This document shows, piece by piece, positions 33,973-41,377 of a stretch of DNA of 50,549 nt. The position numbers were made by a program, and so were the translations under genes. Position 1 is the first letter of the stretch, and every line of letters begins with the position of its first letter. Source of the DNA: a bacterium (GTDB lineage: Bacteria; Electryoneota; RPQS01); contig JAPKYT010000086.1 of assembly GCA_026394155.1 (NCBI GenBank), positions 1 through 50,549 of the forward strand. The letters run 5' to 3'. The notes beneath the pieces were generated by a model. It ran no database searches and was not told the DNA's origin. It saw only the letters and a program-made list of their open reading frames with translations.

Positions 33973-36114
33973 CTATTTGATGAGCACCATTTTCCTCGTC
34001 TGCCCCATCCCGGCTGCTTCGAGCCGGCACAAATACACTCCCGACGGCAAGCCCGAAGCATCGAACATCATCTCGTGCTTCCCCGCCGTCCGGATTTCAT
34101 TTATCATCACCGCCACTTCCCGCCCTAAAACATCGTAGAGCCTCAGCGACGCCCGCTGAGTGGAAGGCAGCGTGAATTCGAGATGTGTGGTGGCGTTGAA
34201 GGGATTCGGGTAGCAAGAAAGGGTGAAGGATGAGGGATGAAGGATAGGAGGTTCTGAAATGCTTAGCGCGGCGGAGCAGTCATAGATACCAAAAAGCGAG
34301 GAAGATGCAACATAGGCCAAGCCATCTCTGACGGCCAGTCCATAGGCAGATGTGCTGTAGTAGCCGACTTCGACCGGGGCAGAGGCCGTGCCGATGTCAA
34401 GAATGCGCAGCCCTGCTCTTTCGTCCGCGACATACGCATAATTTCCACTGATCTTCACGTCCCAAGCGTAGGGAGTGCTGAAGCTGCCCACTTCCACAGG
34501 ATTGGTGGGATCGGAAACGTTGATTATTCGCAGCCCATCCCGGAGGCCAGTGACATAAGCAAAGTCACCTCGAACATGCACCTGAAAACAACCTCCCGGC
34601 ATCTCGTATGCCCCTGTAGTGACCGGGGCCGCCGGATTGCTGACGTTAACTATGTAGAGTCCGCTCCGCTCGGCTGCCACGTAGGCAAAGTTCCCGCTCA
34701 CCGCTACTCTCTCACACTCGGAAGGAGCTTCCCAGAACCCAACTCGAACAGGAGCTTCCGGATCGGCGATGTCGAATACGAGCAAACCACTACCCCGCCC
34801 GCCAATTTCGAAGCCCGCCACATAAGCGTAGTTTCCGTTCAGAGCGACGCCGAGGGCACCGAAATAATAGGTGGAGCCGATTTCTTGCGGATGGGACGGC
34901 GTACCGACATTTATGACACGCAGCCCAGCGCTGGCAACAAAAGCAAGAGTGTCGCGCACCGCGACGTCCCATGCTGCGTTTGGTAGAGGACACGAACCCA
35001 CAGGCACGGGGGCAGACGGATTGCTGACACGGATGATTTGCAGGGCACAACCCCACGTGTCCGCGACGTAAGCAAAGTCGCCGCTGACGGCTACCTGCCA
35101 GGCACGCCCGAATGACATATAATTGCCCACCACAACCGGTGCGGCTGGATTGCTGACATTGACAATTCGCAAACCTTGATATGAGTTGGCCACGTAAGCC
35201 AGATTGTTGCGGACCGTGACTGCAGTGACATAAGCGGTGTCCAAGTTGCTCACCTCATGAAGAGCGTTTGGATTGCTGACGTCCACGATTCTCAAACCCC
35301 CGCCATAGTCTGCCACATAAGCATAGTTGCCCGCGACTTCCACACCCCATGCATAGCTCGGCATATGAAAGGAGCCGACCTCGATCGGTACCGCGGGATT
35401 GCTGATATCAATCACGCGTAATCCGCTATCGTTAGCTGCGAGATAGGCGTAATTTCCGCTGACGGCAACATCGCGGACCCAATCCGGAGCACTGCAAAAA
35501 CCGACCTCTGAAGGAGCGGCCGGATTGCTGATGTCAAGGATGCGCAGGCCACTGAAATAGTCGGCCACGTACGCGAGGTTGTTGCGAATTACCACGGCCC
35601 GGGGGCCAAAACCGTCGGTGTCGAACGAACCGACTTGAACGGGATCAGCAGGATCGCTGATATCGAGAATTCGCAGGCTGTCATAGATCTGAGCTAAATA
35701 TAAATAGTTCCCGTTAATGGTCACACCAGCCACCTGACTCTCGGTTTCAAAATACGAGACCACAACCGGGGAAGACGGGCTGCTGACATCAATTACGACT
35801 AAGCCGCCGAATTCATCCTCCCCGAATGCGACGTACGCATAGTTTCCGCTGACAGCTACGTCAGTTGCTGACGAGGGACCATAACAGAAACCCGCCTCAA
35901 CCGGCATTACAGAATTGCTGATATCGAGGATAAGGAAGCCGCCATCTCCGAAGGTAACGTAGGCGAAGTTGTTTTGCACTGCCAACGCAACGGGCCAGTA
36001 CCAGCGGTGCAACTGACCGAGCCGCCTCACATTCAAGCTGTCCTGCGCCGTCGCGTTGACCACCAGGAGAGCCAGCGCAAGAATGCGCGCGACAAACGAA
36101 AAACGTCCCCACAT
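33973..36114 (-). CDS. T9SS-exported LVIVD-repeat beta-propeller protein
   Basis: A 713-residue exported protein with a signal peptide (SFVARILALALLVVNATA). It has about 14 LVIVD-type repeats of about 42 residues, each of the form V.VSGNYAYVA...GLRILDISNPA.PVEVG, from about residue 35 to 610. They should close into one or two beta-propellers. A linker PPILHPSSFTLS is encoded by a heptamer-type DNA repeat. The last 80 residues are a sorting domain (CYPNPFNATTHLEFTLPS, YDVLGREVAVMI, SGVYLCRLE, RKMVLIK). GGAGGG before the ATG fixes the start. It lies between two paralogous sorting-domain genes but has a sigma-70 rather than sigma-54 promoter. Its role is probably at the cell surface; ligand unknown. 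Confidence 0.92.
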   Translation of the reverse strand: MWGRFSFVARILALALLVVNATAQDSLNVRRLGQLHRWYWPVALAVQNNFAYVTFGDGGFLILDISNSVMPVEAGFCYGPSSATDVAVSGNYAYVAFGEDEFGGLVVIDVSSPSSPVVVSYFETESQVAGVTINGNYLYLAQIYDSLRILDISDPADPVQVGSFDTDGFGPRAVVIRNNLAYVADYFSGLRILDISNPAAPSEVGFCSAPDWVRDVAVSGNYAYLAANDSGLRVIDISNPAVPIEVGSFHMPSYAWGVEVAGNYAYVADYGGGLRIVDVSNPNALHEVSNLDTAYVTAVTVRNNLAYVANSYQGLRIVNVSNPAAPVVVGNYMSFGRAWQVAVSGDFAYVADTWGCALQIIRVSNPSAPVPVGSCPLPNAAWDVAVRDTLAFVASAGLRVINVGTPSHPQEIGSTYYFGALGVALNGNYAYVAGFEIGGRGSGLLVFDIADPEAPVRVGFWEAPSECERVAVSGNFAYVAAERSGLYIVNVSNPAAPVTTGAYEMPGGCFQVHVRGDFAYVTGLRDGLRIINVSDPTNPVEVGSFSTPYAWDVKISGNYAYVADERAGLRILDIGTASAPVEVGYYSTSAYGLAVRDGLAYVASSSLFGIYDCSAALSISEPPILHPSSFTLSCYPNPFNATTHLEFTLPSTQRASLRLYDVLGREVAVMINEIRTAGKHEMMFDASGLPSGVYLCRLEAAGMGQTRKMVLIK
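34220..34251. repeat. Heptamer-type repeat inside a coding region
   Basis: GGGTGAAGGATGAGGGATGA and then AGGATAGGAGG match the GGATGAA heptamer arrays at 44421-44474 and 43193-43218. Here it is translated as the linker between propeller and sorting domain. Confidence 0.65.
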
Positions 36115-36166
36115 AATCCCTCCCGCAGGATTTGAGGTTCAAGAATGTAGCCCGTTGTCAGTAAAC

Positions 36167-36195
36167 AATATAACAAATTCTTCGCCAATTGTCAA
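36167..36195 (-). promoter_or_regulatory. Consensus sigma-70 promoter of the LVIVD-repeat gene
   Basis: Minus-strand TTGACA and TATATT are separated by exactly 17 nt. The predicted start is about 46 nt before the ATG at 36114. Confidence 0.8.
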
Positions 36196-36299
36196 CAATC
36201 CAAATGATTGTCTTGTCTGCTTTCCCCTCGCTTCAATAGGGGACGAAAGGGGGATCGGTCCGTAATTTCTGGCGCGTAACCACGCCGGAATCCGAAAAA

Positions 36300-36333
36300 A
36301 AGCAAGCCCCCGTTGTGCTACGGGGGCTTGCTT
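36300..36333 (-). terminator. Intrinsic terminator of the 36369-37694 gene
   Basis: A perfect 14-bp stem (AAGCAAGCCCCCGT, 6-nt loop, complement) followed on the minus strand by TTTTTTTCGG, 36 nt past the stop. Confidence 0.95.
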
Positions 36334-36368
36334 CAGGCGAGGAGACCTGAGGAAGTTGCGGTGCGAGC

Positions 36369-37694
36369 CTACTTCATCAAGACCATGCGGCCCGCGTACG
36401 AGAGACTACCCACCGACACGCGGTAGAGGTAGATCCCGGACGCGCTTGCCGATCCGTTCCAAGCCACGGCATAGCTGCCGGCATTCTGCTGAGCATTCAC
36501 CAGCGTAGCAACTTCGCGGCCGGTGATGTCGAACACCTTCAGTTCGACATTGCCGGAGACCGGAATGGAGTAGCTGATGGTCGTCACCGGGTTGAACGGA
36601 TTCGGGTAGTTCTGAGCCACCAGATGCGAAGCGGGCTGGCCCACGTAAAGCGGCTCGTCAGCGGACAGCGTGGTGGCGCCAAGACCGATGGTGTCACCGG
36701 GCACACGCCACAACAGGCCGTTGATCTCATAGACGATCACCATGGGCAGCGGAGCGCGCGGGCAATAGACTTGCCCGCCCACGATGGTAATCTCGTCGCC
36801 GGCCAGCGGCCGGGTCGCGCCATTGCCCGGATCATAATCCGGCGCACCAAAATCGAGAACAAAGTTCGGTGCCTGATCGCCGTCGGTGTCCGCCGCATAG
36901 CAGATGCGCTCGCCGTGCGGGCCGTGCTCGCCGTGCGGGCCGTGGCAGCTGTCCACGATGGCCGTTCCCGCCAGCTCGACGGCCGTCACGCTGTCAGGAT
37001 CGCAGCCGTTGCCCTGATGGTCGCCGCCGCCATTGCCACCATGCCCGTGGCGCGGATCGCGCCAGAACTGGCCGTTGATGGCAAAGACCACTACCACCGG
37101 CGGATTGGTATGAGTCAGGAGACCGCCCACGATGGTGATTTCATCGCCATTGGCCGGCCGCGTGACTTGGCTGGGCGGATTGTACCACGGGGGTCCAAAC
37201 GCCAGTCGGAAGTCCGGAGTCCCGTCGCCGTCCACGTCGAGGAAGTAGTTTACACGCTGCGGGTGCAGACTGTCCGTCACCACAATGGCGGTGCCTGCCA
37301 GCTCGACCACCGTCAGCGAGTCGGGCGGACGGAAGGTGCTGTCGCGGTGCTGCAGGGTGAGCGTGACGTTGGTGGTCTGATTCGATACCACCTCGACGCG
37401 CTCGGCGGCAAAGCCCATTTGGCGCATTTCGGCGGTAACTTCGTACGGTCCCGGGGGAAGATCCGGAAAGCCCACCACGCCGTCCGGCCCGGTCATGCCC
37501 ATGCGGAAGGGCCGGGGCGGCTGCATCGGATGATTCATGAACTGGCCTGCCACCCGAACCATGGCCCCGGGTACCGGACTGCCGTCGGGGAGCTGCACCA
37601 ATGCGTGAATCTGTCCGGGCGGTGGGAGCGGCTGCGCCCATAGAACTACAGAAAAAACAAGGACTGCTGTCAAGACCAAGGCTGTGCGTACCAT
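36369..37694 (-). CDS. T9SS-exported protein with carboxypeptidase-regulatory-like and His/Gly-rich domains (paralog)
   Basis: A 441-residue paralog of the 32395-33702 product with the same order. A signal peptide (RTALVLTAVLVFSVVLWAQ) is followed by a CarboxypepD_reg-like domain (ALVQLPDGSPVPGAMVRVAG). Two repeated units follow (VELAGTAIV..., DVDGDGTPDFRLAFGPPWYN, EITIVGG, VFAINGQFWRDPR and the counterpart VIYEINGLLWRVPG). The C-terminal sorting domain reads NYPNPFNPVTTISYSIPVSG, FDITGREVATLVN and SGIYLYRV. Between the units are RHGHGGNGGGDHQGNG and HGPHGEHGPHGER, candidate metal-binding loops. AGGAGAC supports the ATG. A sigma-54-type promoter is upstream and a strong terminator downstream, so it is a single-gene transcript. 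Function unknown. Confidence 0.87.
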   Translation of the reverse strand: MVRTALVLTAVLVFSVVLWAQPLPPPGQIHALVQLPDGSPVPGAMVRVAGQFMNHPMQPPRPFRMGMTGPDGVVGFPDLPPGPYEVTAEMRQMGFAAERVEVVSNQTTNVTLTLQHRDSTFRPPDSLTVVELAGTAIVVTDSLHPQRVNYFLDVDGDGTPDFRLAFGPPWYNPPSQVTRPANGDEITIVGGLLTHTNPPVVVVFAINGQFWRDPRHGHGGNGGGDHQGNGCDPDSVTAVELAGTAIVDSCHGPHGEHGPHGERICYAADTDGDQAPNFVLDFGAPDYDPGNGATRPLAGDEITIVGGQVYCPRAPLPMVIVYEINGLLWRVPGDTIGLGATTLSADEPLYVGQPASHLVAQNYPNPFNPVTTISYSIPVSGNVELKVFDITGREVATLVNAQQNAGSYAVAWNGSASASGIYLYRVSVGSLSYAGRMVLMK

Positions 37695-37740
37695 TTCGTG
37701 TCTCCTATTTGCATGTGATGGATTGGTGACAACTCCTTAC

Positions 37741-37755
37741 GCAAGTCCTTTGCCA
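37741..37755 (-). promoter_or_regulatory. Sigma-54-type promoter of the 36369-37694 gene
   Basis: Minus-strand TGGCAAA-GGAC-TTGC, GG-N10-GC spacing, with the -12 GC 47 nt before the ATG at 37694. Confidence 0.6.
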
Positions 37756-38310
37756 GTTTGTATAACACGTAAAATCAATTAATTGAAAAAGACGATAAGC
37801 GAGTCATCGTTCCCCTTGTTCACATATCGGCGCACGAGCTGCGCAGAGACCAAGAAATCTGCTGTGCTGGGCCGGCTGGCAGGCGTCCGCCGAGGCAGGC
37901 ATCCCGCCTGCCCCGCCCAAGATTCCGGGCACGCGAGACGCATGCCTCGGCGGAAGCCCCCCCTTTTGTCCCACTACTGTCTTAATGTATGTGGCCGTGG
38001 GGTGAGGGTTTAGGGCAGCGACGAATGAGTTTCAGAGTCACACTTTCTTTTCCAAACGATGGTCGGGAGTTCTTCATTCGGCTGTGCATTTCCGGCTATG
38101 GCTGAAGCATACTGGAAGAGCGTTCGGGCCATGTTCATAGGGAAAGTAAGCAACGGAAGCGCACTGTCCTAACTCCATAATGTCGATTTGCTTCAGCCCC
38201 CAAAAACATTGAGACAGCAGTGCACTTCGTGGGGGAAGTTAGATGGGGGGATGCTACCGGGCCGTCGCGTTCGTCCGATAGCACCTCAACGAATACCGGG
38301 CAAGAAAAAA
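37756..38310. repeat. Gap with repeat D, a G-tract fragment and repeat C fragments
   Basis: No gene is seen. 37885-37952 holds repeat D as an inverted pair (CCGCCGAGGCA ... TGCCTCGGCGG). 37957-37994 is a family A fragment (CCCCCCTTTTGTCCC) fused to an inverted repeat C fragment (ACTACTGTCTTAATGTATGT). 38205-38222 holds ACATTGAGACAGCAGTGCA. 38221-38248 (CACTTCGTGGGGGAAGTTAG...) is the reverse complement of 43111-43139. Confidence 0.65.
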
Positions 38311-38330
38311 GGGCGCAGCATGCTGCGCCC
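38311..38330 (-). terminator. Intrinsic terminator of the 38421-39335 gene
   Basis: A perfect 20-nt palindrome (GGGCGCAGCA plus complement) followed on the minus strand by TTTTTTCTTG. Confidence 0.9.
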
Positions 38331-38401
38331 AGATTGCTGACAAACCCCGTCATTATAGGCGGGGTTTGTCAGCAATCTGACGGGCGCGATCACTCGCGCC
38401 C
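38330..38401. repeat. Long perfect inverted repeat plus a second hairpin
   Basis: A perfect 20-bp stem (38330-38349 with 38360-38379) has a 10-nt loop. Next to it lies an 8-bp stem GGGCGCGA with loop TCAC (38382-38401). Together with the terminator at 38311-38330, three hairpins follow one another directly behind the gene stop at 38421. Confidence 0.9.
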
Positions 38402-38420
38402 TTGGAAATCACCCACTCGT

Positions 38421-39335
38421 CTAATGCTGTTGCTGCTGGTTTTCGATAGCTCGCTGAATATCTGCACGCCTTCGTTGATAGGTCCGGACCTCCGAGCTGG
38501 AACTGGCCTGACCAGTAGACCACAGTGTGTACAATCGCCCATTGGCGGCAAAATTCAAATCAATGTACTGCAAGGCTTTTTCCGGCTGCCCAAGATACTC
38601 AGCGGCATGGGCAGCTCCATCAAGCCCTGCCAAGTCCCGCCAGCCGAGCGGAATGAGCGAGTCAGCAAGCGCAACTGCTGTAACATAATCTCCACCCATG
38701 TCCGCATAAAATATCTTTGATCCGATGACTCGGTCTCTATCTTTCTGCGAGCACGGGCTCACAACAAGCAATCGGTTTCCATATGCGGCACCTTTGGACG
38801 GGGGAAGAGAGTACGCTGCTGTCCCGAGAGTATCGTTTGTATAAATGGCCGTAAAGAAAATCTCTTGACCCGCCAAATCCTCTGGAGCGACAAACGTGAA
38901 CATCCCCCCTCTCGTAGTCCCATGAGACCTTACCGTTCTGCTGACTTGTTTGCCCGTTGCTTTCCAAAGGCTGTCTTCATATATGTCTGACCGGTAGTGC
39001 CAACGTTGAAGATGCATGCGCTCCACCAATCCGGGAATGACCACCCAGTTCGTATCGGTGATGATGCCCGCTTCAATGGTCACTCCTTCCGGCCATTCGA
39101 AGGATAAGCCATGATACGCTTCTTCAGGTGGCTTCGGATACACCCCAACACCGACTCCGACTGTCCCCATTCCACAGGCAAGGATGTGTCGTTTCCCAGC
39201 TGGTGGGCATTCAGAAGTGGCTACCGTGGTCCCACAGGAAACACTCACTTCAACGGAGCGCCACTGGCTATACCCTTCTTGAAATGCCAAAGCCAGTAGC
39301 GAGATCGGGACAGCCACAGCGTATCTTTTCTGCAT
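38421..39335 (-). CDS. Secreted protein of unknown function, paralog A
   Basis: 304 residues from the ATG at 39335, which has GAGGT 9 nt upstream and a signal peptide (AVAVPISLLALAFQEGYSQ); a TTG start at 39368 would put an odd polar stretch first. I do not recognise the family. The middle is beta-rich (LSFEWPEGVTIEA, GGMFTFVAPEDLAGQEIFF). The C-terminal 90 residues look helical and TPR-like (DYVTAVALADSLIPLGW, QPEKALQYIDLNFA), ending in a Gln-rich tail. The product of 39543-40463 is a clear paralog with matching order and nearly equal length, so this is a tandem duplication. Codon use is less G+C-biased than in neighbouring genes. Three hairpins follow the stop. Confidence 0.8.
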   Translation of the reverse strand: MQKRYAVAVPISLLALAFQEGYSQWRSVEVSVSCGTTVATSECPPAGKRHILACGMGTVGVGVGVYPKPPEEAYHGLSFEWPEGVTIEAGIITDTNWVVIPGLVERMHLQRWHYRSDIYEDSLWKATGKQVSRTVRSHGTTRGGMFTFVAPEDLAGQEIFFTAIYTNDTLGTAAYSLPPSKGAAYGNRLLVVSPCSQKDRDRVIGSKIFYADMGGDYVTAVALADSLIPLGWRDLAGLDGAAHAAEYLGQPEKALQYIDLNFAANGRLYTLWSTGQASSSSEVRTYQRRRADIQRAIENQQQQH

Positions 39336-39420
39336 CTCGTGATTACCTCGTTGTTGACTCTCGTTCAACGTATCCTGAATGCTCAGGGTCGGAATTGGAC
39401 ATTACCTGTACAGAACGAGT

Positions 39421-39461
39421 ACGTGTTCTCCGGCCCCACAATCTGCAGCCAGTCCAACCGT
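39421..39461 (-). repeat. Leader repeat upstream of paralog A
   Basis: About 40 bp, on the minus strand centred on CTGGCTGCAGATTGTGGGGC and GGAGAAC, matches 40499-40538 upstream of paralog B with a few substitutions. Confidence 0.7.
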
Positions 39462-39542
39462 CCTGAACGAACATATTGTGCATCCCAACATGGAAACTAC
39501 TCCGTAAGTTATCAAATTCCGGCTTAACCTTACTTCATTCCC

Positions 39543-40463
39543 TCAGCGTTGCTGAGCCTCGTATGCGGCTTTCGCCCGCAGTGCCTCTTGGCGGTACCGG
39601 TCGTATTCCGCGCGGGACTCGGGTGTCACAGGTGTGACTTCCTCACCATGAGACGCTCCAATATTCCCGTAATGCTGAAATTCAATGTCGAGACACCGAA
39701 GTCGGTCGTCGTAGCGGTGCTGAATTATCGCCCAAACGCCCACATAGCCTAACGCCCGGCGATCAACCCAGCCGGCGGCGAACAATGAGTCAACCAGTGC
39801 CATCGCGCGTGCATAGTCCTGCTCCCAGCCCGCGGCCACCACGTTGCCGAGATTAACGTTGTCACTGTCCGCTTTGGAACAAGGCATCGAGACGGTAAAA
39901 CAGGTTACGCCCGACACGAGTTTTCCAAAGGTCGGGCTTTCATAAACAGCGCGAAAACAGAGATGCTTTCCGGCCCATTCCGGCAAGACGTCGTGGTGAA
40001 ACCAGAAAACGGGTCTTATGTCCAATTTGTTGTTGACCTTCATTCCGGCATGCCGCCACAGGCTATCTCTGTTAGCTTGATCACGCTGGACAAAATAGTG
40101 AAGATTCAGTTGAGCCAAAACGCTTGACGAGGGCTCAAAATTCACTGAGGCGGCGTCGTTGGAAATGCTTGCTTCGAGAGTCAGTCCTGCCGGCCAAGTG
40201 AAGGTCTGAACTCCCCGGTATGGCATTACGATTGAGTCGGGATAGTCTACGATCACGACTATAGTCCCCACCATGCCAACCAAGTAGTCATTTACGCGCG
40301 CCGACTCGTACTTACGGCACTCGCTCCCTGGGACTCCGCCCTTGGCGACGCTCAATGTGTATGGTGAATCAGCATATCCGTGGCCCACAAACAAGATGGC
40401 TGCAAGAACGCAAACCGCGCAGCGGAAGCTCGTTCTGAAGCGGGCAAAGGTTGTTAGTTTCAT
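39543..40463 (-). CDS. Secreted protein of unknown function, paralog B
   Basis: 306 residues from the ATG at 40463, which has AAGGACG upstream and leads into a signal peptide (RCAVCVLAAILFVGHGYA). The frame stays open upstream to 40712, but that part overlaps the previous gene and has no protein character. It parallels paralog A throughout: FTWPAGLTLEASISND against FEWPEGVTIEAGIITD, DSLWRHAGMKV against DSLWKATGKQV, MPCSKADSDNV against SPCSQKDRDRV, DYARAMALVDSLFAAGW against DYVTAVALADSLIPLGW. Two Cys pairs may form disulfides. Both genes carry the same 40-bp leader repeat, so the duplication included regulatory DNA. Function unknown. Confidence 0.8.
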   Translation of the reverse strand: MKLTTFARFRTSFRCAVCVLAAILFVGHGYADSPYTLSVAKGGVPGSECRKYESARVNDYLVGMVGTIVVIVDYPDSIVMPYRGVQTFTWPAGLTLEASISNDAASVNFEPSSSVLAQLNLHYFVQRDQANRDSLWRHAGMKVNNKLDIRPVFWFHHDVLPEWAGKHLCFRAVYESPTFGKLVSGVTCFTVSMPCSKADSDNVNLGNVVAAGWEQDYARAMALVDSLFAAGWVDRRALGYVGVWAIIQHRYDDRLRCLDIEFQHYGNIGASHGEEVTPVTPESRAEYDRYRQEALRAKAAYEAQQR

Positions 40464-40498
40464 CAGGCTTCGTCCTTTTCTGATTTCATTGGGAAACC

Positions 40499-40538
40499 AC
40501 GTTCTCCTGCCCCACAGTCTGCAGCCAGACCGACCTTT
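40499..40538 (-). repeat. Leader repeat upstream of paralog B
   Basis: Partner of 39421-39461; on the minus strand it centres on CTGGCTGCAGACTGTGGGGC and GGAGAAC, 36-75 nt before the ATG at 40463. Confidence 0.7.
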
Positions 40539-40573
40539 TTGCTGCCAATGTGGAGAGAAAGTCACATGGAAAA

Positions 40574-41374
40574 TCACCACCGAACGCGGAAGGAGATTCC
40601 CGCCGCGCCGGTCATGGGCAGCATAGTGACAGCGCTCGATTGTCCGTTGAGGCGGACCAGATCGGCCTGCGCCGCCAGATAGACCACCGCCGCGCTGATT
40701 CCGGCGATGCACGAGGCCTGATAGTCCTGATTGTAGCGCTCATAGGCGCGGCGAATGCTCTCTGGCTCGGTGGCGGCCAGATAATCGGCGCGCGAGTCCC
40801 GCATCTCGGTCGCATTGATGATGAGCAGTGTCACGCAGGCGGCTTCCGCTCCAAAGAGCAGCGCGCCGCGCAAACGGTAGCCCAACTTCCATTGCCCGCT
40901 GCCCGGCACCACCAAGTTGGACCACATGGCGCTGGCGAAAAGAGACGAAGTCCGTTGCGCAGATGTGTCCGCCGGAAGCGGTCGAGGCGGCGTTTCAGTC
41001 TGTGCGGGCCGCGCGGCTTTCACCTCATCGAACACCATGCGGAACTTGGGGCTGACCTGCACCGGATCGAGCGCCAGCTCGGGAACCGCGTCCAGTGCGC
41101 GCGCGAAACACCAGCGCGCTTCCGCTTCGCGATTCAACATGATCAGCGCGTAGCCGGCCGTCAAATTCACGCGCGCGACTTCGTCCGGAGTGAGATCGGG
41201 ATAATCCTGCAAAAGCCGCAGCGACAGCAGCTCCACTTGTTCATATTGTCCGTTGGCGAACGCCGAGTCCAGTGACAAAAGCTGCGCGGACAACTCGGAT
41301 TGGGCCAAGGCGCATGCGCCGCCCGGCGCGAGAAAAGCAATAAGAAAGGTGGTGAAAAGGAATTGCCGGATCAT
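40574..41374 (-). CDS. Exported TPR-like protein with C-terminal membrane helices
   Basis: A 266-residue protein with a signal peptide (RQFLFTTFLIAFLAPGGACA). A helical TPR-like region follows (about 30-110: LDSAFANGQYEQVELLSLRL, YALIMLNREAEARWCFARAL). A proline-rich linker leads to a membrane part resembling DUF5683-type proteins (NLVVPGSGQWKLGYRLRGAL then LFGAEAACVTLLI, and a last helix CIAGISAAVVYLAAQ). It starts 3 nt after the kinase stop, so the two are translationally coupled and probably act together. The PGSGQ turn and two-helix arrangement are typical of small envelope proteins of unknown function. Confidence 0.75.
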   Translation of the reverse strand: MIRQFLFTTFLIAFLAPGGACALAQSELSAQLLSLDSAFANGQYEQVELLSLRLLQDYPDLTPDEVARVNLTAGYALIMLNREAEARWCFARALDAVPELALDPVQVSPKFRMVFDEVKAARPAQTETPPRPLPADTSAQRTSSLFASAMWSNLVVPGSGQWKLGYRLRGALLFGAEAACVTLLIINATEMRDSRADYLAATEPESIRRAYERYNQDYQASCIAGISAAVVYLAAQADLVRLNGQSSAVTMLPMTGAAGISFRVRW

Positions 41375-41377
41375 GAG

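Noticed and set aside
36173-36189. A TGGCGAA-GAAT-TTGT match to a sigma-54 promoter before the LVIVD gene
   Set aside because: The -12 GC is GT and the -24 is imperfect, while TTGACA-N17-TATATT overlaps it exactly. Sigma-70 is the better reading.
40464-40712. An N-terminal extension of secreted paralog B
   Set aside because: It overlaps the preceding gene and leader repeat, and the signal peptide starts at 40463.
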